The translations under genes were made by a program, and so were the position numbers. Source: Bacillus sp. UNC41MFS5 (GTDB lineage: Bacteria > Bacillota > Bacilli > Bacillales_B > DSM-18226). Taken from it: a DNA stretch of 64,000 nt. Numbering within the stretch: position 1 is the first letter of the stretch; each line of letters starts with the position of its first letter. This document shows positions 56,974 to 64,000 of this stretch, one piece after another. The stretch is from NCBI RefSeq assembly GCF_000686805.1, contig NZ_KK366019.1, positions 367,665-431,664 on the forward strand. The letters run 5' to 3'. The notes beneath the pieces are model-generated. The model made no database searches. It was not told the origin of the DNA and saw only the letters and a program-made list of their open reading frames with translations.

Positions 56974-57871
56974 TGTTCAGATTGCTTCCGACTAAATGCA
57001 CGGCACTATCAATAAATAGTTTTGATAGTAGGGATTGTGTTTTATTAATGTTATAGACTAAATAAAAATATCTTTCGTCGTCAAATCCATTTATTGAATG
57101 CATCTTAAGCATGTTGTTGGAGGAATATTCTCTAGCTGCAATTTCGGAAATTATTGAAATACCAATGTCTTGGATGACAAACTGCATCAAGCTTTGTCCG
57201 CTTTCCGTATAGGCAATGATATTTAATTTCTCCTTATGAATGTTATTTTTTTTAAGAACCCGCTCCAAAAGGGCATTTGTTCCTGAGCTTGAATTACGCA
57301 TCACAAACGGATAGTTTAAAATATCGCGAATATTTACTGGACCAACCATTTCGTTTTGATTCGATGTAATTAGGACTAATCTTTCTTTTAATAGCGGAAT
57401 AAAACGAAGTTTATCATTTTCATATTTATCACCCAAGATACCGACATCAACAGAGCCGTTTAACACCTTTTCAGCAACAATTTTTGATGAGGATTGGTTG
57501 ATATGGAATGTTACTTCAGGATATTGTTCTCTAAATTGTTTGACCATGCGTGGTATCATAAATTGCCCTGGAACAGAGCTGGCTGCAATCCGAATCATCC
57601 CCCTCAGGTCTGTCATCCCCTCTTTTATATCGAGCAATGCTTGGTCTTTAATTAATAAGAGTTTAAGGGCCCATTGATACAAACGTTCCCCCTGTGGCGT
57701 AAGAATACTCTCTCTTCCCACTCGATCAAATAGCTTTATATTAAGCATTTTCTCTAACGCCTGAATGTGAGAACTAACCGTTGATTGGCTTAAAAATATT
57801 TCATCTGCTGCCTTAGAAAAGCTTTTGTGATCGACCACCTTTGTAAAAACATACAACTGATGCAAATCCAT
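56963..57871 (-). CDS. LysR-type transcriptional regulator
   Basis: This 302-residue regulator has an N-terminal winged HTH (FSKAADEIFLSQSTVSSHIQALEKML, about residues 17-42) and a periplasmic-binding-protein-like effector domain (about 88-295). ATG 57871 is preferred; the upstream ATG 57880 sits only 2 nt after AAGGAG, whereas 57871 has normal spacing. Its closest neighbour is the converging SDR gene, so no divergent target gene is obvious. The effector is unknown. Resemblance to CysL-like or selenium-associated LysR proteins is only an impression. Confidence 0.88.
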   Translation of the reverse strand: MDLHQLYVFTKVVDHKSFSKAADEIFLSQSTVSSHIQALEKMLNIKLFDRVGRESILTPQGERLYQWALKLLLIKDQALLDIKEGMTDLRGMIRIAASSVPGQFMIPRMVKQFREQYPEVTFHINQSSSKIVAEKVLNGSVDVGILGDKYENDKLRFIPLLKERLVLITSNQNEMVGPVNIRDILNYPFVMRNSSSGTNALLERVLKKNNIHKEKLNIIAYTESGQSLMQFVIQDIGISIISEIAAREYSSNNMLKMHSINGFDDERYFYLVYNINKTQSLLSKLFIDSAVHLVGSNLNKLG

Positions 57872-57984
57872 CTTGATCATCTCCTTATATATAAAATCGA
57901 TTAATTCACATTGGTAAAATAGATAAATAACTTGAAATCATTATATCATTTACAGTGGATGAAGTGATTTTAGCAATCAAATAA

Positions 57985-58018
57985 AAAGAAGGAGTGCAAT
58001 TTTCATCACTCCTTCTTT
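57985..58018 (-). terminator. Terminator of the alpha/beta hydrolase gene
   Basis: AAAGAAGGAGTG and CACTCCTTCTTT form a perfect 12-bp stem; on the minus strand a T run continues. Confidence 0.85.
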
Positions 58019-58022
58019 AACC

Positions 58023-58598
58023 TTATACATATAGAGAATGTTTTTCCTCCGCCAGGCATAAATCTAATATCCATGGCCATTTTCCATGTCCCGACTGAGT
58101 ATTTATGTGACCTGCATTAGGGATGGTGATGGAAGGGAAGCTAAGATTTGAATAGCTGTTTACATCCACCAAGCCGCAATATGGATCATTTGATGAATGA
58201 ATAAATAATGTATTTTCAGATGCTTTCTTTAGATTGTTTCCATCCAAAGGGACAGGGTAGAATGATTTTGCTTCAGTGAGAATGTGGTTTGGAGAAGGCG
58301 GTGCGACTAAAATCACTTGGTTGGCAATTGGTTTATTTAGAGTAGAAGCATAATGAAGCCATAATAAGCAGCCTAAACTGTGTGTAATGACCGTTAAATT
58401 ATTTTCCTCTGGGACCATCCGAAGGGTGGCAGACAATTCCTCCAGCCAAACGCTCTTATTTGGCGAGTCAAAGTTTGTAAAGGTTGGATATTGTACATGA
58501 TAATTCTTTCTGGTTAATTCTTGTGCCAGCCAAGATTGCCAATGATCAGGTCCACTACCGCCTAATCCATGAATGATAACAAAACTGTGTTGGTTCAT
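58023..58598 (-). CDS. RBBP9/YdeN-type alpha/beta hydrolase
   Basis: This 191-residue serine hydrolase has the oxyanion region IIHGLGGSGPDHWQSWL, the nucleophile Ser in ITHSLGCL (about residue 74), the Asp in SSNDPYC (about 135) and the His in GHINTQSGHG (about 160). The short length and the DHWQ segment are typical of the YdeN/RBBP9 family. Physiological substrates are not known for this family. GGTGGGGAT precedes the ATG. A 203-bp gap without visible features separates it from the helicase gene. Confidence 0.85.
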   Translation of the reverse strand: MNQHSFVIIHGLGGSGPDHWQSWLAQELTRKNYHVQYPTFTNFDSPNKSVWLEELSATLRMVPEENNLTVITHSLGCLLWLHYASTLNKPIANQVILVAPPSPNHILTEAKSFYPVPLDGNNLKKASENTLFIHSSNDPYCGLVDVNSYSNLSFPSITIPNAGHINTQSGHGKWPWILDLCLAEEKHSLYV

Positions 58599-58801
58599 TT
58601 CATCCCCACCTTAATTTTAATTTTTACTATTCCGATGAAATAAGTTGGTTTTATTGAAATTATAGTTGTTTTAAACGAAAAAGGCAATCAATGTCTCAAT
58701 ATTTATTAATTTTTTGGATAAACGACTGAAAAGTATATTTGCAATTGTATCGATAAACAATCAAAATAAATTGATTGGATAAATAGAAAGTAGGGGTATT
58801 T

Positions 58802-60136
58802 TTGTCAGATTTTTTATCATTAGGAATTTCAGAACCACTTGTGGAAAAATTACGTGGTCACGGTATTGCTAAACCAACACCGATTCAACAACAAGCCATT
58901 CCATCAGTAATCAATGGTATCGATATCATAGCACAGGCGCAAACAGGAACGGGAAAAACGTTTGCATTCATCCTGCCAATAGTAGAAAAGATTAATCCTG
59001 GAGCAGATTATGTTCAAGCATTGATCGTAACGCCAACGAGAGAATTAGCCTTACAGATAACAGAGGAAATTGAAAAACTAATTTCTGATCTAACAGGTGT
59101 TGATGTTCTAGCCGTATATGGCGGCCAGGATGTTGATAAACAACTGAAAAAATTAAAAAGGGGAATGCAGATAGTCGTAGGAACACCCGGGCGACTCTTG
59201 GATCATATTAGAAGGGAAACCATTCGTTTATCAGAAATAGATTACCTTGTTTTAGATGAAGCAGACCAAATGCTCCATATTGGGTTTCTTAATGAAGTGG
59301 AAGACATTATAAGAGAAACACCGGCAAGCAGGCAAACCATGCTTTTTTCAGCAACGATGCCGCCTGAAATTCGTAAATTAGCAAAAAAGCATATGAATGA
59401 TCCTGAATATATTCAAATTGAAAAAACACAAGGACCTGCTGAAACCGTTAAACAGATTGCGATTCATACGACTGATCGTGCGAAACAAGCCACGCTTTTT
59501 CACCTAGTAGAAACGTATCGTCCTTTTCTAGCGGTTATTTTCTGCCGGACAAAGCGCCGAGTAAGTAAACTGTTTGATGTGCTGAAAGCGAACGGATTTT
59601 CATGCGATGAATTGCATGGGGATTTGTCCCAGGCAAAGCGAGAGCGGGTGATGAAACGGTTTAGGGATGCTGAAGTGCAATTGTTAATTGCTACAGATGT
59701 AGCTGCGAGAGGGCTTGATGTTGAAGGTGTCACACATGTCTTTAATTACGATATCCCTGAGGATACTGACAGTTATGTCCATCGCATTGGCAGAACAGGA
59801 AGAGCTGGGATGACTGGGCTGGCAATTACCTTTTATACTTCTACAGATAGACCTATGCTTGAAACAATAGAAGCTGAGCTAAATATCACGATTGCAAAAC
59901 AAAATATGGGGAATACCAAAGAGGACAATGCGAACACATTAAACGTTCATAAAGAGCACAGTCCTCAAACAGAGAAAAGCGGAATTAGAAAAACAAAACC
60001 AAGTACACCACGAAATCGAAACGAATCAGGAAGAAGAGAGAATAGATCAGGACGAAGTGGGGCATCTGAAAAAAGGTCCCATACCAGTAAGTCTGGGAGA
60101 AACAGTTCGAAAAGTGGTGCTGGGAGAAAAAGATAA
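58802..60136 (+). CDS. DEAD-box RNA helicase
   Basis: This 444-residue helicase has the Q motif [10 protein letters not shown], motif I AQTGTGKT, motif Ia PTRELALQ, motif II DEAD, motif III SATMP, motif [11 protein letters not shown] and motif [14 protein letters not shown]-terminal tail of about 70 residues rich in Arg, Ser and Lys (about 375-444) probably binds RNA. It starts with TTG and a weak TAGGGGT site, suggesting modest translation. Several such helicases exist in Bacillus for ribosome assembly and RNA decay; I cannot assign CshA, CshB or YfmL. Confidence 0.92.
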   Translation: MSDFLSLGISEPLVEKLRGHGIAKPTPIQQQAIPSVINGIDIIAQAQTGTGKTFAFILPIVEKINPGADYVQALIVTPTRELALQITEEIEKLISDLTGVDVLAVYGGQDVDKQLKKLKRGMQIVVGTPGRLLDHIRRETIRLSEIDYLVLDEADQMLHIGFLNEVEDIIRETPASRQTMLFSATMPPEIRKLAKKHMNDPEYIQIEKTQGPAETVKQIAIHTTDRAKQATLFHLVETYRPFLAVIFCRTKRRVSKLFDVLKANGFSCDELHGDLSQAKRERVMKRFRDAEVQLLIATDVAARGLDVEGVTHVFNYDIPEDTDSYVHRIGRTGRAGMTGLAITFYTSTDRPMLETIEAELNITIAKQNMGNTKEDNANTLNVHKEHSPQTEKSGIRKTKPSTPRNRNESGRRENRSGRSGASEKRSHTSKSGRNSSKSGAGRKR

Positions 60137-60174
60137 AAATATATTTCTTAGGAAAAGTTCATAATGACAATGAA

Positions 60175-60202
60175 AATGGGACTGAAGCATTTCAGTCCCA
60201 TT
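60175..60202. terminator. Hairpin after the helicase gene
   Basis: AATGGGACTGAA and TTCAGTCCCATT form a perfect 12-bp stem with a 4-nt loop between converging genes. T tracts are short on both sides. Confidence 0.65.
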
Positions 60203-60212
60203 CCTAATTTAA

Positions 60213-61751
60213 TTAGCCACCAATGTTAATACCAGTATTAGACTTAACTAAAACTTCCTCATATCTTTTCACATCGGCTTTTTGACTGGAGAAGATAGTT
60301 CCAAGGTAACCCGCAATAAATCCGAGTGGAATCGAAACAATTCCAGGAGTTGTATATGGGAACCACGGTTCGCCAACAAAAATGGCTTTTCCAACTTCAG
60401 GGCTGAACACATTCGGGCTGACAATCACCAAACCGATGGCTGAAATAAGCCCAACTACCATAGCCCAAATGGCACCAGTTGTATTGAAACGTTTCCAGTA
60501 AATAGTATAGAGAATTACCGGAAGATTAGCGCTGGCTGCGACTGCGAAGGCGAGTGAGACTAGGAAGGCAACATTTAGGGTTTGTGCCCCTAGAGCTAGA
60601 ATAATAGAAATAATCGAAACGCCAACCGCTGCCCAGCGAGCCATACCAACTTGCTGCTTTTCTGTTGCTTTTCCTTTTTTCAGGATTACATTATAGAAAT
60701 CATGAGCAAATGCAGAGGCGGCTGTCAATACTAGGCCAGCCACAACAGCTAATATCGTTGCAAAAGCTACGGCTGAAATGAAAGCAAACAGCATATTTCC
60801 ACCAAGAGCTTGTGCTAAAAGTGGAGCAGCCATATTTCCTGCCGGATTGGCAGCTACAATTGCACTATTACCAACAAAGGCTGCGGCGCCGAAGCCGAGG
60901 AAAATAGTCATAACGTAAAAAATTCCAATGATCCATGTGGCATAAACTACCGAAGAACGAGCAGTTTTGGCATCCTTTACCGTAAAGAAACGAACAAGAA
61001 TATGTGGAAGACCAGCTGTTCCAAGAACTAATCCCATATTTAGCGAGATGGTATCAAGGCCAATTTTGTATTTTACACCAGGATTTAAGAAGGTTTCCTT
61101 TAATGGAGTGGCAGTTCTCATTTGCGCAAACATATCGGTAATACTCCAGTTAAATTTGGCAAAAACAATAATTGAAATTACTAAGGTACCCCCCATTAAT
61201 AGAACTGCTTTTATAATTTGTACCCAACTTGTTGCATGCATACCTCCAAAAATAACGTATACGGTCATTAGAACCCCAACGATTAATACGGAAGTGGTAT
61301 ATTCTAAGCCTAATAATAATTTAATAAGTGCACCTGCACCAACAAGCTGTGCAATCATATAAAAAATCGAAATCGTAACCGTGTTCATGGCCGCGAAGCC
61401 ACGGACTTTTTTAGCATCAAAACGAGCAGCAATCATATCAGCAAATGTATATTTTCCAAGGTTTCTTAGTGGTTCAGCAACTAAATAAAGAACAACAAGA
61501 TAGGCCACAAGGAAACCAATACTATAAAAGAAACCATCAAAGCCCGTTAAGGCAACTGCACCTGCAATTCCAAGGAACGAAGCAGCAGACATATAATCCC
61601 CAGCAATGGCAAGTCCATTTTGCCAGCCGGTTAGCCCACCGCCAGCAGTGTAGAACTCACTAGCATTTTTCGTTCGTTTAGAAGCGTAGTATGTAATAAC
61701 TAACGTTACAAAAACGATACAAAGAAACATCGTAAAAGCAGCAGTATTCAT
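60213..61751 (-). CDS. actP: Sodium:solute symporter, acetate permease (ActP/YwcA) type
   Basis: This 512-residue SSS-family transporter has about thirteen membrane segments. The YYASKRTKNASEFYTAGGGLTGWQNGLAIAGDYMSAASFLG stretch near the start (shown here by position 20-60) holds the family signature, of which GDYMSAASFLG is the best-known part. The preceding DUF485 gene overlaps it by 1 nt, the usual yjcH-actP pairing, so monocarboxylate uptake such as acetate is likely. GAGGGG lies before the ATG. The exact substrate is not readable. Confidence 0.85.
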   Translation of the reverse strand: MNTAAFTMFLCIVFVTLVITYYASKRTKNASEFYTAGGGLTGWQNGLAIAGDYMSAASFLGIAGAVALTGFDGFFYSIGFLVAYLVVLYLVAEPLRNLGKYTFADMIAARFDAKKVRGFAAMNTVTISIFYMIAQLVGAGALIKLLLGLEYTTSVLIVGVLMTVYVIFGGMHATSWVQIIKAVLLMGGTLVISIIVFAKFNWSITDMFAQMRTATPLKETFLNPGVKYKIGLDTISLNMGLVLGTAGLPHILVRFFTVKDAKTARSSVVYATWIIGIFYVMTIFLGFGAAAFVGNSAIVAANPAGNMAAPLLAQALGGNMLFAFISAVAFATILAVVAGLVLTAASAFAHDFYNVILKKGKATEKQQVGMARWAAVGVSIISIILALGAQTLNVAFLVSLAFAVAASANLPVILYTIYWKRFNTTGAIWAMVVGLISAIGLVIVSPNVFSPEVGKAIFVGEPWFPYTTPGIVSIPLGFIAGYLGTIFSSQKADVKRYEEVLVKSNTGINIGG

Positions 61752-62077
61752 TAGTTAGCCCCTCTTTCTTGAATGACTTCATTAGCCAATTCGTCGAACT
61801 TTGCTGCTTTTTTCGAATAAATCATACATAAAGCCCAAGTCATGACGAATTGTAAGAAAGCAAAAACCCATGCCCACGTAATACTGCCGATAAACTTGTG
61901 ATTTAACACAGTAGAATAAGAAGTTAGTACTGGTAAAGCAAAGTAAAAACAAAAAAAGAATATGGTGACAGGGATGATGAATTTTTTCTTTTCGGAGAGT
62001 AATGTTTGAAAAGATGATGACTGTACAATTGAGGTGTAATCGCTTTCAGAAAAAGTCTTAGTTTTTTTGGCCTCCAT
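61751..62077 (-). CDS. DUF485 membrane protein, partner of the acetate-type symporter
   Basis: This 108-residue protein has two membrane segments, FIIPVTIFFFCFYFALPVL and WAWVFAFLQFVMTWALCMIY, the standard DUF485 (YjcH/YwcB) layout. ATG 62077 is chosen because GGGGGA lies 6 nt before it; the frame is open to 62113. It ends with TAATG overlapping the symporter start. DUF485 proteins accompany ActP-type symporters, but their job is not known. About 280 bp upstream up to the tRNA terminator are AT-rich with no further gene seen. Confidence 0.85.
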   Translation of the reverse strand: MEAKKTKTFSESDYTSIVQSSSFQTLLSEKKKFIIPVTIFFFCFYFALPVLTSYSTVLNHKFIGSITWAWVFAFLQFVMTWALCMIYSKKAAKFDELANEVIQERGAN

Positions 62078-62360
62078 GGAAGCTCCCCCTCTCATATAAA
62101 ACCCTTTGTTCAAACTGAGGTAAATAAAGACAATGCTGATAGGACGTTGTTGAGGAAACGATAGATCGAAGCATGTGGATGAATTTAATTACAGAATTCC
62201 TCCGCCTCCTTATATACAGATTTTTCTAAATTTTTAAATTACATTTATGATTTTATTATAGTGATAAGGTGCAATGCAATAGAAAATTTCAAAATAAGGT
62301 AAAAATGCCCACCGGAGGAATTTATTACTATGAGGATAGGGGTTACATTAGATTTCTGAG

Positions 62361-62395
62361 AAAAAAAAGAAAACCTCTGCAGGGCAAAGGTTTTC
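62361..62395 (-). terminator. Terminator of the tRNA-Ala gene
   Basis: AGAAAACCT (62369-62377) and AGGTTTTCT pair around a GC-rich loop. On the minus strand T8 follows. Confidence 0.75.
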
Positions 62396-62401
62396 TAATA
62401 A

Positions 62402-62476
<75 letters not shown>

Positions 62477-62549
62477 TATTTGGTACAAGTAAAATTATAT
62501 CTGTATTATTAAATTCTTGCAAGAGAAAATTTAAATAAGAATAAATATT

Positions 62550-63245
62550 TTAACTAATACTTTCGATTTCTACTTTTTGTACACCTTCTAAATTTGAAAC
62601 AGAGGCATACACATCTGTTGTCTTTTCACGATAATCTACGGCAACCAATATTTGAACGAGATGGTCCCCATTGTCTAAATCCTTAATCTTAAGTCTCCGA
62701 ACAATATAATTTTTATCTAATAAGAAAGAAATAGCTTTTTCGATTTGATTTTGATCCCTAATAAATAGTTGGAGCATAACTTCTTTTTCCCTTAATTGTT
62801 TCGGGCCAATGATTTTCATTAAAAATGGGACAAATTCAACACTAAGCATAAGGAGTGCAACCCCAACGAAAGCCTCTATGAAAAAACCAGCTCCAACAGC
62901 AATGCCAATTCCTGCAGCACCCCAAATCATTGCAGCAGTAGTTAAACCAGATATACTATCATTTCCCCGTCTTAAGATTACACCCGCACCTAAGAAACCA
63001 ATACCTGAAACAATTTGTGCAGCTAAGCGAAGTGGATCCATAGTAATTTTGACATCATCTGAATCAGGAAACATGTACGCTGATTGAATTGATACAATCG
63101 TCAACAGGCAACTTACAACAGAAATAACTAGGCTTGTTTTAAGACCCACTGGTTTCCTTTTTAATTCACGTTCAAGACCAATAATAAGTCCAAAAACAGC
63201 AGAAACACCAAGTTTAATTAAAATTTGGATATCGACACTACTCAT
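62550..63245 (-). CDS. MgtC/SapB-family membrane protein
   Basis: This 231-residue protein has five or so membrane segments in the first 140 residues, with the family motifs GLIIGLERELKRKPVGLKTS and GIGFLGAGVILRRG (about residues 92-105). A soluble ACT-like domain (about 150-231) follows. MgtC proteins affect magnesium homeostasis and acid or virulence responses in other bacteria; here the role is unknown. The ribosome binding site (TTGAG) is weak. A 440-bp gap to the 16S gene contains the rrn promoters and leader. Confidence 0.88.
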   Translation of the reverse strand: MSSVDIQILIKLGVSAVFGLIIGLERELKRKPVGLKTSLVISVVSCLLTIVSIQSAYMFPDSDDVKITMDPLRLAAQIVSGIGFLGAGVILRRGNDSISGLTTAAMIWGAAGIGIAVGAGFFIEAFVGVALLMLSVEFVPFLMKIIGPKQLREKEVMLQLFIRDQNQIEKAISFLLDKNYIVRRLKIKDLDNGDHLVQILVAVDYREKTTDVYASVSNLEGVQKVEIESIS

Positions 63246-63419
63246 CTCAATTCACGTCCATTTATACAGTCGTTGACTGAAAATTTGATTTTTGAAAAAA
63301 TACCGATTAGAATACCTTTCTTTAATTCTACACATAAACGAGTGTATAATGGAAGAAGCAACTAAATGTTGTTTGCTTTACCTATTAGAAAGCAGTTTCG
63401 AAAAAAATCTAAAATTATA

Positions 63420-63448
63420 TTGCAAACATTTATTTATCATGTTATATT
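63420..63448 (+). promoter_or_regulatory. rrn promoter P1
   Basis: TTGCAA (63420-63425), a 17-bp spacer and TATATT (63443-63448), about 245 bp before 16S rRNA. Confidence 0.7.
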
Positions 63449-63503
63449 AAATCTCGTCCTCATCGAGCGGTTCAACAATTGAAAAAAGAAATCAAAAAAG
63501 TTG

Positions 63504-63532
63504 TTGACATCACGAAATGAGATGTGTTAAAT
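63504..63532 (+). promoter_or_regulatory. rrn promoter P2
   Basis: A perfect TTGACA (63504-63509), a 17-bp spacer and TTAAAT (63527-63532), preceded by an A-rich stretch. Tandem P1-P2 is usual for Bacillus rRNA operons. Confidence 0.75.
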
Positions 63533-63593
63533 TAATGAGGTCGCTTTCGAGCGGTTGATTGAAATCTAAGCGATTTGTTCGCTTGTTGAACAT

Positions 63594-63609
63594 TGTTCTT
63601 TGAAAACTA
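63594..63609 (+). promoter_or_regulatory. boxA-like antitermination element in the rrn leader
   Basis: TGTTCTTTGAAAACTA is the standard leader sequence before Bacillus 16S genes, where Nus factors bind. Confidence 0.75.
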
Positions 63610-63691
63610 AACAAACAATATCGTGCAAACAAACAATAAATTTTAGTTTCAATTATGAAACTATGCCAACGTAACAAATGAGCTAATCAAC

Positions 63692-64000
<309 letters not shown>

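Noticed and set aside
60967..61362. 131-codon plus-strand frame inside the acetate-type symporter gene
   Set aside because: It is antisense to conserved membrane segments, with low-complexity residues and no ribosome binding site.

Overview
The window looks like chromosomal DNA from a low-GC, spore-forming Bacillaceae (Bacillus sensu lato). Genes carry strong AGGAGG-type ribosome binding sites with ATG, GTG and TTG starts. Pathway layouts are Bacillus-like: an ara operon with araM, BdbC/BdbD, a T-box leader, cre-like boxes, a YjcZ-type sporulation peptide, a GC-rich Bacillus-type repeat and a rrn leader with tandem promoters. The species cannot be fixed from the sequence.

Region 1 (1-16.4 kb) is an arabinose/arabinan utilisation locus. 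It encodes an ABC importer for arabino-oligosaccharides (araN-P-Q), a YesL-like membrane protein, araB-D-A, two GH51 arabinofuranosidases around a small Cys-rich protein, an aldose epimerase, araM and two tandem cytoplasmic GH43 enzymes. AraR-like operators sit before araN, araB and araA. Region 2 (16.4-24.8 kb) holds a MATE exporter, an aldo-keto reductase, a UlaG-like lactonase, an ArsR-type regulator and a secreted multidomain GH43 arabinanase. Next to the arabinanase is a gene graveyard: the start of an intracellular GH43 arabinanase joined to the end of an ABC exporter, and a decayed second arabinanase. AT-rich palindromes before the regulator, the secreted arabinanase and the truncated arabinanase suggest a local arabinan regulon.

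Region 3 (24.8-30.2 kb) is mixed housekeeping: BdbD/BdbC thiol oxidation, a YjcZ peptide, a 2-hydroxyacid dehydrogenase, a glutaredoxin-thioredoxin reductase fusion, Dps and a LysM-SleB cell-wall hydrolase.

Region 4 (30.2-47.4 kb) is the most striking. It encodes a guanidino hydrolase, two PuuP-like putrescine importers, glutamate dehydrogenase with two small partner proteins, a PAS-AAA+ sigma-54 activator, PatD-PatA-GabT-GabD, and a glutarate-type CoA transferase with a glutaryl-CoA-dehydrogenase-like enzyme. Five sigma-54 -24/-12 promoters serve it. Four copies of one dyad, TATGCR-N4-TKMATA, lie 56-84 bp upstream and are probably the activator's binding sites. The genes read as a complete route for putrescine/GABA to succinate and, by inference, cadaverine/5-aminovalerate to glutaryl-CoA and crotonyl-CoA.

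Region 5 (47.4-64 kb) contains a HAD hydrolase, serA behind a compact T-box leader carrying a 184-bp inverted-repeat element, hom-thrB without thrC, a GGDEF-EAL sensor, a 47-residue double-CxxC protein missed by longer-ORF searches, an SDR, a LysR regulator, an alpha/beta hydrolase, a DEAD-box helicase, an acetate-type symporter with its DUF485 partner, tRNA-Ala(GGC), an MgtC protein and the start of a 16S rRNA gene cut by the window end.
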